62,576 bases of DNA. Source: Clavulina sp. PMI_390 (Eukaryota > Basidiomycota > Agaricomycetes > Cantharellales > Hydnaceae). Positions 35,410 through 47,524 of this stretch are shown here, one piece after another (the stretch's first letter is position 1; each line of letters opens with the position of its first letter). The position numbers were made by a program, and so were the translations under genes. Where the stretch lies: assembly GCA_015039315.1 (NCBI GenBank), contig WIDE01000139.1:10661-73236 (forward strand). Reading direction: 5' to 3'. The notes beneath the pieces were generated by a model that was not told the DNA's origin, did no database searches, and worked only from the letters and a program-made list of their open reading frames with translations.

Positions 35410-37148
35410 ATGGGTAATGAGCCTGGCCCCCTTTGGCTCCGGAATATCAACGTGGACGTCATTATCGCTATCACTGCATGGCTCGACCCACTATCGATAT
35501 TGCGGCTTAGCTATGTATGTGTGAAGCCCCCTTGGTAGTGGCATCCAAGATCAAAGCTATGCTCAAATCCGTTCTCATAGAGCTGCAAATCATTCCAAGC
35601 CGTGATCGATAATGATCCCTTCATCTGGCATCGCGTCTTACGAAGTGTCATGGACACACACTTTATTGCTCCACACTCGTTTGATGGCCTTTCGATCAGT
35701 GAAATAAAGCGCTTATCTACACGACCTGGCCGTCTGTCTGACGCCTTGCAGAACTCAACGCTACGACTTCATCCAGCAATCACAAGATATGTGCTTGACT
35801 ACAGCTCTGCCATTCCACCTCGGACCCACTCTGGCAGCTTCGTCATCCAGCGGGAGATCGTTCATATTGGCTCTAAACTCCTACCAGGAGGCAGATGGAT
35901 TATATCTGGAGTTGCAGATTATGAAGAGAAGGCAACCTATCTCTTCTGCTGGGACTTGTCGAGATCTCGCTCTGGAGGCGCTCCGCTCCAGCCTGTCGCA
36001 TCAATCAAATGGCAAGGTTTGCAGCTACTGCTGAAATCTGACTGGATCCAAGTGCAGCTTGGCGGATCAAGGGATATCATTTTGGCATTCCCGTTGCGGG
36101 GATGGGAATACTCGTGAGCAGCCTGACTATCCACCAGTATGCTTAGCCTTGACCACTCATATAGCTCGGGCCGACCTTTGACCTGCGAGGTGTTACGACT
36201 CACTTGGACCACCAACTCTGATCTACCTGCCTTCATACGTGTTGCTCAGTTAGAGCCCGCGCCTCGGTACATGAAAGATAATGATTACTGGGAGTATCAT
36301 CTTGACGCAGAATACCTTATCATCGAAACCGTTAAGTCTATTCTGATCTGGAACTGGAGGGAGGACGCAATATGTCTAATGAGTAGCGATGACGAGGATT
36401 GGGTACTGTGTCCATTGATTTTGCGTCGTGTCTACTCCATGTGCTCATCACGTAGTATTAGGCAAATGGTTCAGGCTTCCTCATGGCCGCTATACCGCCT
36501 CATGTTTTCGTCTTCCCTCACGGACTGAAAGAAATCTTGGTGATCGGATTCCCCTTGCTTCACCCAGTTGGAAGCCAGAAATCGTTCGAGCGGACGCGCC
36601 CATCATCCAAACTTTCATACCCGTTTATTGGTTCGAATCACAGGACTGGAAATTCGAAGCTATACAGTCTCGACAGGTGGCGGCCCCCTTCACGTCGCAC
36701 TGCTATGCATGTCCTTCGCTCAAGCCGTATGTGGTCAGAGGGCGGACCGCTGTTTTACGTTGTATCCCTCTGCCCTAAGAACGCCACCCCGCCAGCGCCA
36801 TCTTTTGTAGAGTACTCAGCAGCATCCTTTCCAAACGATCCAGAAGAACTCAATAGCATGACCGTGCTTGACGGAGCAGGAGTCGCACTTCTCAGGTTTC
36901 CACATGACCCGGCCGACGGCAATGATCAGGAGTCGTTGATAACTCGTTTCTACCGAGTTACTGAGGGCGGAGGTTTTGGTCCCCCGTACGATCAGCGGTT
37001 TAAAACACTCTTTCCAGCCATAGGGATACCAACGCCCCTGTGCTTTGTGTCTGGTACAGCGCTTTTGAAGAGCAAGAAAGCTGGTCCCAAGCCGAACAGC
37101 CTGGTTATCGGCGTTATTTCCCTCAATTCTGGACACGCCGATAAATAA
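35410..37148 (+). CDS. F-box-like family G protein, copy G3
   Basis: Exons 35410-35514, 35581-36113, 36165-36402 and 36462-37148 give 520 residues. The F-box-like block is PLWLRNINVDVIIAITAWLD, PLSILRLSY, then SCKSFQAVIDNDPFIWHRVL. The cysteine at the end of exon 1 in G1 and G2 is tyrosine here. The family blocks follow: LSTRPGRLSDALQ, LLPGGRWIISGV, EKATYLFCWD, YWEYHLDAEYL, IWNWRED, FPLLHPVGSQKS, DRWRPPSRR and PTPLCFVSGTALL. Exon 2 is exactly as long as in G2 (533 nt). The gene is intact and the predicted role is the same as G1. The transcribed strand and order match a simple tandem expansion. Confidence 0.8.
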
Positions 37149-37653
37149 TGCTATTTTCAAGATAGCCTATTATCTTTGTTCAGATAATGTACCTACCTTT
37201 ACGGCTCTACCGTACTCGTGCATGTTCAGAATGAAGCCCTTCCCTGATAGATAACCTTAGTGAAACATTTAAATCGTCAGCATGGTACTTTTGGCATTCA
37301 GCCTTCAGAGAAGGAATGGTAGGGCTAGCGACGACTCTGGCCGTCTATATGATAGGGAGTTAGATATACATGGGCCAAGCTTGACACAGGGTAACTCCAG
37401 CTTGAAGTACAAGTCGTGGCTTCATTTTTGAGTTACCATCATCAAGTTTTGTTTCGAGTTTGTAATGAGGAGAGTGGTCATCCACCAGCAAGAGAATCAT
37501 TGTTCTGGACAAGAACGATTGGTTTGTATTGACGAGTGTGATGGAGTTACAGCAGGTGTTGATCTGTCCCAAGCTAATGGGGTTGAACGTGAACGGAGCG
37601 ACCAGGGGCTGAAAGGGAGGTGAGATAATCCTGATGAGGGTGGTGGGGTTATC
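37149..37653. other. Convergent intergenic region between G3 and the WW/FF gene
   Basis: About 500 bases between two converging genes. A possible extra 3' exon of the WW/FF gene (37608-37360, open for 83 codons after a good CAG acceptor) falls partly here; otherwise nothing is recognised. Confidence 0.45.
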
Positions 37654-40482
37654 TCAGAAGCACGCGCGAATGGATACCACCTCAAATACACATACCTTCA
37701 CCCACTGTAGCCGGTCTTTCGGCATATGATCAAAAGCACGATATCTTTGGTCGTTCTAGGGTAGTCAATGTAGAGTGAGCCATAGTGAACGCGGCTCGCG
37801 AAGAATCATGAAGGTAACAAACTTTGAGAACTCTTTCCACTTCAACTTCACCGATACCCCGAGCTAGCGCCTTCAAATCAGCGCCCCCGACACCATCCTC
37901 ATTTTCGTCAGCTTTCACACCGCCTACACCTCCCATCTCCGTCATATCCAAATCCTCTTCTCCTGGCACAACAAGCTTCCGGTCTTCCTCATTTCCATCA
38001 TCAAGCTTACCCACCTTACCCCAGAACTCGATGAAGCTATTCTCCTCGAGTAACTTTTGGAAGTCGGCCCTAGCGGTAGCAGTTCGCGCTGACATCCACG
38101 TAGACCACGCAGTGTACATACTTGAAGAGCCGCGCCCGTCGCTCTTGAGACCAAGCTTTTGAGCAGGAAGAGAAGCATCGAGGGCGGCAAGCTCGTCCTC
38201 ACCAAGATCGCTCCATTTGGAGGATAGAAGCGGCGAGTGTGAGAGGAAAAGTGCATGGAGCGCAGTGGTGAACTTTTCCGTGAGGCGGGCTAGATGTCTG
38301 TGGAAGAGCGCGCGCTTTTGGGCGGGGGGCAAGGACGACGATGCGAAACGCGGGTGCTCGTTGAACGTAGGCTCTAAATCGTGATAATTTGCCTATATGT
38401 AGCGAAGGTTATAGTCAGGAGGTATCAGGGCTGAGTAAGAGTAAAAATCGAGGATCACGAACAGTGGGTTCTCGGACAGAGTCCACATAGAAGCTCATGA
38501 GGTCGGTCTCGGCTTCTGCAGAGTTCAGGGCAGCCTTGCTCCTCCCAATGTCGTTCTCCATCTTCCCCTTCGCCAATCGTGCCTGCTCTTCCCGCTCACG
38601 AAGGGCTTTCTCTGCTCGTGCCTTGCGGTCTGTCGGCTCCTTCGATGCCTCAGCGGATGCTTTCGGCGCTAGAGAGGGTTCGTCCTTAGCCGATAGTGAG
38701 GAAAGAGAGCCCGATGCAAGGGCGTTCAGGAAAGTCTTGAACAGTTCCTCTCTGAGGGACGAGGATCCGACAGCGTCGTATCGAGGGTCTTTGACGAGTG
38801 GGCGTTTAACCTGTGTAGTTAGGATGAATGCCGAAGTGATGAGTATGAGGCTAGTAGTGGGCTTTGTAGGGGTTTACATACGTCTTTCCATGCGGAATTT
38901 GGTGTGATAGGGATGGAGGAGGCGTTGCTTTTGAGCAGCTCCATGAACTCGAGCTCGGCCTTCCGAGCTTTGGCGCGCTTCCCTAGCAAAAGGCGTTGCT
39001 GGGTCAGAAAAGGGGCGGATATTTGAGAGATCTTCTGACGGCACTTACTTTCTCCCAAATCTTTCAGCCACGCCTTGAACACCTTCTCCCGTTCACGTTC
39101 GTCTTTTCCGAACGCGAAGAATCGTCGATCCTTTTTCCACTTGCGGCGGAATTCGTCCCATGTCGTTCGAGTTGACGTGACATCTTCCTTCAGCAATGCG
39201 TCATACGCGCTACGCGCCGCCTGCTTCGGGTCCAACTTCTCCGCGTCGGGGTCTTGATGATCGTCATCGCCAGTTCCTGATGATGCTGAAAGGCCCTGGG
39301 AAGGAGCGGAGGGCTTTCCCGCTCGCGATTTACGCGCCGCATCACGGCACCATTCGTTGAAAACGGTTTCGCGATCAGACTGGGAGGGTAGGAGAACGTA
39401 TCGAGGATCGGTGATGAGGGACGGCATGATGATTGAGAATGGTGCGAGAGCGTTTGGTTGCTTGTCATCGAGGAGAGTCTATACGATCAAGAGCACAGGA
39501 TGATTAGCAGAAATAATGAGGTGAGTTTGACGAGAACGAGACACACTCGGAATAGTGCTCGAGCTTCCTCGTTGGACAGGTTGACTTGATTCGGGACCTT
39601 GAAAGATTTTGCATCAGGGGCATCTGCATCGTCTTCTGGCACATCGTCCTCTTCTACTGGCGCAGGGGCTTGGGGTTCTCCTGCTGCTGCAGCGGCTTCT
39701 TCTTCAGCCAACTTTGCCATGCCCTCCGCCATCTCGCGCTGCCATGCTTCTTCGGCGGAAGCGGATGAGAATGCAGCCTCGCTTCCCTCGTTGTCATCAT
39801 CACCGTCGTCTCCGTCCAGTTGCTCATCCCCCTCTTCCGCTAGAGCGTCGTCAGCTTCGACCGCAAGTTCGGTAAGTGCGACGGGTCCTACGTCGACTGG
39901 CTGTGCTTTCCGTCGTTTGGGCCGAGGTGGCTGGTCCTCAGGGACTGACGCGTTTGTAAGCTCGTCGTGGGGAGTTTCGGCCTTGCGTTTTAGCCCTTCT
40001 CGTTCCATCTCCTTTTGGAGACGAGTAATCTCCTTTTCGCGCGCAGCTTCCTCCTCGAGAGAGGGCCAATCGAGGGACGCGACTACGTCGGCGATCTCTT
40101 CAGGGACGGTCCATACGCTTTCTTTCCGTTCTGAATGCGTAAAGAAGATGTTATCGAGGTTGGTTTTGACGCGAACCCATGGAGAGTTTGGGATGGGGAT
40201 TTTGGAAACAGGCTTCTCTTTCTTTGGGGGAAGAGCGTTAGAAGGGATGTTAAGCGGAGGGTTTGGGATGGCGGGCGCGATGGGTCGGACATATGTTGAC
40301 TCGTTCGTTATATTGTTGAAGTAATATGGGTGGCCACTTGGTGCTGGTGAAGATGTGGAGAGTCAGGTGAAGAAGTATGCGACGCTTTTCCCGACAAATA
40401 GGAACGCACCTACATGTTCGGACCACCCATATGGAAGCGGCATGAGAGCAGCATTAGGTGGAAACGTGCCAGGGACATTCAT
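37654..40482 (-). CDS. TCERG1/CA150-like WW and FF domain protein (transcription elongation/splicing factor)
   Basis: Seven certain exons: 40482-40410, 40343-39547, 39478-39049, 38982-38882, 38810-38463, 38392-37823 and 37755-37696, totalling 793 codons. The first splice completes a WW domain (about residues 18-47: GWSEHVAPSGHPYYFNNITN, then ESTYVRP). A second WW-like unit follows (about 80-110: PWVRVKTNLDNIFFTHSERK, then SVWTVP). An acidic stretch with a nuclear-type KRRK sequence comes next, then several FF domains (EEARALFRTLLDD, RTTWDEFRRKWKKDRRFFAF, RAKARKAELEFMELLKSN, NEHPRFASSS). WW/FF proteins of this type couple RNA polymerase II elongation to splicing in the nucleus. The fifth intron starts GTTCGT, a weaker donor chosen because it keeps frame. 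The C-terminus is uncertain: reading through after 37696 stops at 37654, while splicing to 37608 would add an 83-residue tail. The nearest relative could also be Prp40. Confidence 0.8.
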
Positions 40483-40945
40483 GGTGTGGTTGCGGAAGCT
40501 TCACGCTGAGTTATGCAGGAGGGAGATGACGATAGAACCAAGAAGCAGAGTTCGCGATACAGTTGCAGTATTTGATCGAAAGATAGTCAAGAGTCTCGCA
40601 GGGGGGTAGTGTTGGACGTTGCGAAACGCGGTGGTGTCGGGGACGAAGAGGCCCAAGCGGTCCACAGACTTGGTGGAGGAATCGGCCGCGTCGGCAAGCG
40701 CCGGCATATGGTCGTGGAGTGCGCTGGACCTTTTTGGATTCCTTTGATTCATTCATCATTGAATGGTTGTCAAGTCCTCCCTGTATCTGCAACATATCCG
40801 AAGGCTGTGATTGAACTATGAGATCGCTGAGAGCACGAAGAGCCTGGATACAAATGTCTACTACACTGACTCTACAGCGTTTAGTGGGATCATCCGATGG
40901 CCACGCCGAGGCATCCAGTAGTCGCCAGCACACCCTACGTCCACC
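40483..40945. promoter_or_regulatory. Divergent promoter region between the WW/FF gene and H1
   Basis: About 460 bases separate two divergent start codons. The right part (from about 40600) resembles the region before H2, including the shared block ATTCATTCA..TGAATGG, so the H promoter was duplicated with the gene. Confidence 0.55.
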
Positions 40946-42389
40946 ATGACTCGCTTGCCTGAGTCCATCCATCTGAGGTATAACATTACAAGGCAGCTCC
41001 GCACTTCGTATAGTGTCACAGGCATCATTGCGCTTGCATGCGCGATGATTGGAGTCGCTGTTGCGACCGTAATGACGAAGGTAAGCAATGCCATCTCATC
41101 ACAGTGGTCTTTCGTTCCATTCAAGCACCATTAGGGACTCGTACCATCATCAGACTTGCAGTATCTTTTGGACCCTCAATCTCCAGGTTATGATTGCAAC
41201 AGCACTATCATCTATCCTGGTGAGATCTGTCGATGAGGGCATCTGATTCGCTCGAAGAAGCGTCTACTAACAGGGTCTCACCAAAAAGGCCAAATTTTTG
41301 GATCCGTGCTTCATAATACATCATTCAGCTACCAAGCTGTCTCCCAATTCGCCTACAAAGGCCAAAAGCTGAGCAGCTGCACGATAGCAACATTTACATA
41401 TATCGATGTCGTGGGCCCACCACTAAACTATCCCCGCATAGCCGTAAATCAGTCTGGTACGTACAGATGCCAATTCTATGGCCAATATCGTCTTCCCTCT
41501 CTCGCAACCAACCTGTTCACTTATTATTGCTCTATAGCTTCGTGCTCTTTGGCAGATCCTGCTGGCGAAGGACAGACGACAGTCAGTTTTTCTGTCATTC
41601 AAGTGCTCTATTGGGGCTACACGGATGGCGGGGCGGCGGCTGAGATTGGTTCAGCGGTTAGCACAAGTCCCGTTCCACATCACAGGCTCTAATAAAGTTT
41701 GCTCACCAATGGCACTCGCATTCACTTAGAGTATCGATCTTCTGGGGAAATTGGCTACATATAAGCTGCCCTGGAATGTGCCATGTAATGACTCACAACC
41801 ATTCGGTTTTCGAATCGACCAGAATCTGAGGGAGATCCGCGTCTTCCCCCTGAACCAGGCGGGAACCTCGATATGCTCCTACGGTCTTGACGCCGCTCCA
41901 GATGCGGTCACATTAATGATCGCGGTTCAGAACGCAATTGTAGACGACTGGACTACGAAATTAACTGTTCTGCCAGACCTTCTGTACCCTTGCGTTCCGC
42001 GCAAGAAAGTCTGGGTGCCATTCTCTACCCTCCTGCTAGACGTGTTGACAACGATGTTTGCGTTCTTCAGCCCTCTCTTCGCTGTCGTCCTACTTGTGCT
42101 GCAGCATCTCGAAGACAAAGCTGCACCGCAACATTCCGAAGAAGAAGGGACGCTGGAAAATTCTCCCCAAATAGCAGCGAGATCTTCCTCAAGAGATAAA
42201 GATTCCCGTCTGCTATCCCCATCCTCCCCCGAGACCTTCCTCATCTATACTGAAGAGTCTAGGCTCTCGATGCAACGATTCGAAAACCTTGTCGAATCGC
42301 TGCAAAAAAGGATTCGCCGGTTGGAGGACAGAGATGGTATCTCTGACTCTCTGTCACCCCCACATACAGCTTCAGGGAACAGCTCATAG
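40946..42389 (+). CDS. Two-pass membrane protein of unknown function, tandem copy H1
   Basis: Five exons, 40946-41080, 41135-41219, 41289-41456, 41556-41656 and 41730-42389, give 382 residues. A short basic N-terminus (LRYNITRQLRTSYS) precedes a membrane segment (about 25-43: VTGIIALACAMIGVAVATVM). A loop of about 220 residues has several N-x-S/T sites (NST, NTS, NQS) and conserved cysteines, so it is probably extracytosolic. A second membrane segment follows (VPFSTLLLDVLTTMFAFFSP, then LFAVVLLVLQHL). The cytosolic tail is Ser/Asp-rich with a short heptad-like helix (SRLSMQRFENLVESLQKRIR). I do not recognise the family. Exon 3 could start at 41277 instead (after an AACAG acceptor), which is also in frame and adds four residues; the 41289 site is the one H2 shares. 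Confidence 0.72.
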
Positions 42390-43430
42390 GTCACTCTGGA
42401 CGACGATTAGTTTCAAGGGTTTGTATAGATATCTTGTGTGTGTCGATCTTGCTTGACTTCATCTACATCATTAATACCACCTAATTTAAGGCTGATCTCT
42501 TATCGGCAGCTTGAATAACGACAAGGACTGTTTAAAATTCTGAACTATTGCGATGAGGCCAAGCATACTCTTAGCTCCTGTCCACAAATGACATAGCTCC
42601 CCATGCTTTTGTTCAAACTCTGATCAAGTACCAGGGTGATTTTTTTTTTAATTTGCCTTAAGCTACTCCAAAGTGCGAGCCCTTTCTGATCAATGTGCCT
42701 AACGGCACAAGGGCCAATGGGCCACTGCCTGGCCTGCTACAAATAACTTCAGATCGAAACAACTGCTTTTTCGGTGGTCCTCTATTCCTGATATAATGGT
42801 CTTCTGATTAGCCTGATGTGTCCTTGTCGTCTCTCTACTACACATCCCACTTAGTTCTATGATACGCTGCCATGGTTGCTCCTTGTACGCCCGGCTTCAC
42901 GCCAAAGCGCTGGAAGCATCAGTCTTTCGGCTGCCTCGCATCCCCGGCTCCATGGAATTGGCTGAGCTGCCAAGTAGAACCACAAAGTGTGCTTTTTCCA
43001 GCAATGTTAGGCGTCGGCACCCGCCACCGGCATCCGAGTCATGTCCGAGGGAGTACTTTACTAAACTGGGCTCTGTTCCCGTCGGAATTGCATCAGCTTC
43101 GGAACGTTCCAGGTGATATATCAGCGGCCACGGACGCCGTCACAAGGTCTCCATAGCTGGTGGCAGTACCAAGCGGCACACAGACTGATGAAGGAAATCG
43201 GTCGCGCCGGCAAGCACCGGGATACAGTCACTGATTGTGCCAGACTCTTATCGGATGCTTTGATTCATTCAACTTTGAATGGCTGCCAAGACATCCCTGT
43301 ATCTGCAGTGATTCCAAATGCTGTAGCTGATAAATTCCGTTACTGAGAGTTTGAGCTGTCAGAAATATAATGCGGTGAGGTCCAACATCCACACCAAAAC
43401 TTCCGATACCCTACAGCGTGCCCTCCTACA
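42390..43430 (+). other. Intergenic region between H1 and H2
   Basis: About 1 kb. The left part (H1 3' region) is similar to the sequence after H2, and the middle holds the repeated module listed separately. A 94-codon open frame at 42872-43156 is not conserved in the second module copy, so I do not call it a gene. Confidence 0.5.
42735..43190 (+). repeat. Promoter-side repeat module, copy 1 (before H2)
   Basis: About 450 bases that recur, diverged, at 45520-45990. Matching landmarks in order are CTACAAATAAC, AGCCTGATSTGT-like sequence, GCCATGGTTGCTC, GCTGAGCTGCCAAGTA, AGCAATGTT and GCATCAGCTTCG. It sits about 290-700 bp before the H2 start codon and appears to be the leading edge of the duplicated H unit. 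Confidence 0.65.
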
Positions 43431-44953
43431 ATGCCTCACCTGCCTCAATCCATCCACTTGAGGTACAACCTGACAAAACAGCTTCGCACCTCATATAGTT
43501 TGGTAGGCATCACCGGGCTTACATGCGCTATGGTGGGAGTAGCTGTTGCGACCATAATGACGAAGGTGAGCATCGCCATTCTCACCGTAGCCGTCCCTCC
43601 TTTCATGTAAGCTCTACTAGGGACTTGTCCCATCATCAGACTTGCAATACTTGCTAGATCCCCAATCCCCAGGTTATGATTGCAACAGCACCATCATCTA
43701 TCCTGGTGAGGTCCCTCCACCGAGGCGTCTAGTTTACTCATAGCAGCGTCTAATAACAGCTTCTTGCAAAAGGCCAAATCTTTGGGTCGATGAAGCATAA
43801 CACATCATTTAGCTACCAAGCGGTCTCCCAATTCGCTTACAAAGGCCAGAACCTCACCAACTGCACATTCGCAGAATTCACATTTATCGATGTCGTCGGC
43901 CCGCCCCTGAACTATCCCCGCATAGCCGTAAACCAATCTGGTACGTACATATGCCATCTGCCCTCTTTTAATCACGCTATACACTGCATTGTTCCGTAGC
44001 ATCATGCGTTCTAGCAGACCCTATTGATGAGGCCCGGACCACAGTCAGCTTTGCTGTCAGCCAAGTGCTATATTGGGGTTATGCCCATCGCGAAGCGGTG
44101 GTCGAGATAGGCCCAGCAGTGAGCACCCATCCAGCCACACCCCATATGATCTGATGAATTTACGCATCGCCTGCAACCTAATTTCACCCAGGGCATCGCC
44201 CTCCTCGGCCAGTTGGCTACATCTCAGGTGTCATGGAATACGGCATGTAACAGCTCTCAGCCCTTTGGTTTCCGCATAGATCAAAACGTGGGGACGATTG
44301 GCATCTTCCCCTTGAGCAGTATAGGGACCTGGATCTGCTCCTATCCTCTCACCGTCGCTCCCGAGGCGGCGGCTCTGATTACAGCGGTTCAAAATGCGAT
44401 TGTAGACGACTGGAACACCAAGTTGACTTCGCTGCCAGACCTTCTATACCCTTGTGTCCCACGCAACAAAGTCTGGGTGCCGTTCTCAACCTTGTTGTTG
44501 GACGTTTTGACGACAATGCTGGCGTTCTTCAGCCCTCTCCTCACCATCGTCCTACTTGTATTGCAGCATCTCCAAGACAAAACTACGCCACAGAGTTCTG
44601 GAGAAGAGCAAGTATTGCAACCTTCTCTCCGGATGTCAACGAGATCTTCCTCGAGAGACAAAGATTCCGGTTTACTGTCGCCAGTCTCCCCCGAGACTTT
44701 CCTGAACCATATCGAAGAGTCTAGGCTCTCGATGCAGCGATTTGAGAATCTTGTGGTATCGCTGCAGAAAAGGATTCGTTCTCTGGAGGATAGAGATGGT
44801 ATCTCTGACTCTCTGTCGCCCCTGCATACGGCTTCAGGCACCACATTACAGGTCAGTCCACAACAAGTACATCTGAGAGTTTGCCCTAATATCTCGTGGT
44901 TACTAATCTTGTTTCGTTTCATCCACATAAACCTTCCGATGACTAAATGCTAG
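43431..44953 (+). CDS. Two-pass membrane protein of unknown function, tandem copy H2
   Basis: Five exons, 43431-43565, 43621-43705, 43773-43940, 44018-44118 and 44192-44953, give 416 residues. The first four exons are exactly as long as in H1 (135, 85, 168 and 101 nt) with the same phases. Matching features are the N-terminal membrane segment (LVGITGLTCAMVGVAVATIM), the loop with N-glycosylation sites (NTSFSYQAVSQFAYKGQNL, NYPRIAVNQSG), the second membrane segment (VPFSTLLLDVLTTMLAFFSP) and the tail helix (SRLSMQRFENLVVSLQKRIR). The H1 stop codon TAG is CAG here, so the tail runs 32 residues further into what was 3' sequence. It begins 2,485 bp after H1 and is part of the same tandem duplication. 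Function unknown. Confidence 0.72.
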
Positions 44954-46172
44954 TTTCTTACCGGCAGCTTGGATGGTAATAAAGACTACCTGTCATTCGG
45001 AACCAATGCGACGAGGTCAAGCGTAATAGTGGCTCCTGCCCATAAATGATGTCCGCTTGACTCTGATTGAGATTTGATTAGTCCAACTCTCCCTCATTAA
45101 TGATATTATGCAAGAGTTTTGACGACCTTTAAATCATGACTCTCCGGTCGAGGTCCTGTTGTCGAGCCTCTCGCCAAGCTACAGGACAACTAGGTGGAAA
45201 GTGAGACTGACCGAAAGGGAGCCGAGTTACTGTGCGAAAATGGAGATATTTGAATCTGAAAATCTGAAAACACCGCCATTCTAGTGACATACGACCAGGC
45301 AGAGCTACAAACCTCACCAAAAGAAGTGAGCGAAGCTCTCGGTAACGCCGGCAAGTCCCGACATCCCAGCTCTAGTTTAGACTGCCGCCTCAACGTGACT
45401 CTGTAGGGATATATGCAAGCACGGATGCGTGAAAGTTTTAATGGGGCTCTTTTAGCAGTAAAATATCGGCCATAGATGTATTAATGGCGAATTGGTCACA
45501 ACCTGGTTGGTGGCACAGGTCACTACAAATAACCTCGCATTGGAACGACTGAGGCATTCCCTCGTTTCGCTTTTCTCATTAGACCTTTGCCTCCCTTTTA
45601 CTCAGCTTGTGGTCGGCCTGATCTGCTCCTGTCGCTTCTTTTCCATATGTCTAACTTGGTTATGTAGTGTGCCGCCATGGTCGCTCTTCCATACCCCTGC
45701 CTCTCCACCAAGAAGCATCAATTGTTGAGCTTCCCCGCATCCACCGTTCTATTATATTAGCTGAGCTGCCAAGTATAATCATAAAATGCGCTTTCTCGAG
45801 CAATGTTGGACGTCGTACCACGCGACCGGCATCATGGCCGACCGAGTCCTGTACTATCCCTGGGGTCTCTTTGCCTCAAAATCGCATCAGCTTCGAAGCG
45901 GTCCAGCTGACCTATCGGCGGCCGCGGCCGCCGTCACCAGCTCTCCAAAGCTCGTACTCAATTGTGATGAGCTCATGACGATTTGGAACTGAGATGATGA
46001 GTCAAGCTCTGCGTGTCGTAGTTGCCGCTGGATCCGACTCCGACTCCAAAGCGCACCTGGGCTTCTCCGGTCCGACGATTATTTGGACCGTATATAACCC
46101 TAGCATCTGGCCCTGTCAGGCTGGCAATCCCCTTACACATATTCTTCTGCAAGATATCCTGAAGCTCGGAGA
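44954..46172 (+). other. Intergenic region between H2 and the first aldo/keto reductase
   Basis: About 1.2 kb. It starts with sequence similar to the H1 3' region and continues into the second copy of the repeat module (45520-45990). No H3 gene follows; the next gene is an aldo/keto reductase. Confidence 0.55.
45520..45990 (+). repeat. Promoter-side repeat module, copy 2 (before the aldo/keto reductase)
   Basis: Diverged copy of 42735-43190, with the same landmarks in the same order (CTACAAATAAC, GCCATGGTCGCTC, GCTGAGCTGCCAAGTA, AGCAATGTT, GCATCAGCTTCG). It ends about 180-240 bp before the reductase start codon, where in the other unit H2 begins. It marks the end of the H duplication. Confidence 0.65.
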
Positions 46173-47524
46173 ATGCTGACCATCTCATCTACAATCAAAC
46201 TACAAGACGGCAAGTCCTTGTCGAATGTGCTGGTGTGGATCTTGCTGAACATGGTCCATGTCTCACAGGAAACGAGATCCCTCGGCTTGGCCTGGGTGTT
46301 TACAAGGCGACTGGAGCAAGCTGCGAGGCAGCATGTCTCGCTGCCCTCGAGCACGGCTACCTGTGAGTCCTCCAGACTCCATCTATGATTTTCAACAATA
46401 CTAACGCTACTTTTGCTCAAGACACATCGACTCTGCTATGGGCTACTCCAACGAGACCGATGTTGGGAAAGCCGTAAAGAAATTCAAAAGGGAAGATTTG
46501 TGGATCAGTGAGTCGACCCTTGTAGCAATTCAACGTCAATGCGAGCGACGGTTGTTGAATATACTGATACCCGGGACATCTAGCGAGCAAGATTGACAGT
46601 AGTAAACATGGCTACGAGTCCACACTCGCTGTCGTGGACAACTCTTTGAAGGATTTTGGTTTCGGTAAACGTCTATCTTCGTGTTTCTGAGTTGACATTA
46701 TCTACACCCGTGTTTTGAGCCTCTAATGATGTTCTGGTTATAGAATATATAGATCTATATCTCATTCATGACCCTTTGGGTGGGAAGCAGAAGCGCCTCG
46801 ACACCTGGCGTGCCCTTGTAGCGGCCCAGAAGGTCGGAAAAGTGCGCTCCATCGGCGTCTCTAATTTGTGAGTCGTTTCTATTTTATATCTTGATCACAT
46901 AAGTATGGTATTCACGAGCTTATCTTCCTTGAATGGTATCATTTCTTGGCCCTTCGCATTTGTGGACTGCAGCAATGTGAATCATCTCGAAGAAATCAGG
47001 GAGGCTGGCCTTCCAACGCCTGTCGTCAACCAAATTGAAGTGCGAAATTTTTATTTGAGTGACGCGACTGGGCTATCCTTGACCCTGCCCCCTGTATCGT
47101 ATCTAGCTTCATCCATATTGCCAGCAACGCGCGGTTGTTCAGTATTGCGCCAAGCATGGTATCATCCTTGAAGCCTATACACCTCTGATTCGCGGAGAGA
47201 TCGGAGAGGATGCGATTAAGGAGATTGCTGCGAAGAAGACTGGAGGAAATCCTTTCCGGGTCCTGGTTCGGTGGTCACTGCAAAAAGGGTGAGTGAAACG
47301 AAAAAGTATTCACCCATAGAGAATGGTCGCGCCGTGCTAATTATGATTGAGCGCTCCCTGTCTGCAGGTATGTTGTTCTCCCAAAGTCGGGGCGCCCCGA
47401 TAGGATCAAGGCAAACGCAGATGTATACGGCTTCGAGCTGTCACTTGACGAGATGGAAGCGATCGATGCGCTCGATAAGGGCAAGGCTGGGTCCATTACT
47501 TGGAATCCTATCGACGCGGAATAA
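46173..47524 (+). CDS. Aldo/keto reductase, copy 1
   Basis: Eight exons: 46173-46209, 46268-46361, 46422-46507, 46584-46664, 46744-46867, 46973-47039, 47107-47288 and 47368-47524. They join in frame to 275 residues, the usual size of a single-domain NADPH-dependent reductase of the (alpha/beta)8 barrel type. After a beta-hairpin comes [20 protein letters not shown]. Catalytic Asp and Tyr lie in [11 protein letters not shown], Lys in TSKIDSS, His in LIHDPLGG. The NADPH-binding part includes [31 protein letters not shown] and [19 protein letters not shown]. The first donor is G|GCAAGT, a GC-AG intron; only this splice gives the expected DGNEIPRLG. It probably reduces aldehydes or ketones in the cytosol; the substrate is unknown. 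It is convergent with a second reductase. Confidence 0.86.

Noticed and set aside
42872..43156. 94-codon open frame before H2
   Set aside because: In the second copy of this repeat (45520-45990) the equivalent frame stops after about 28 codons, so it is not conserved as protein.
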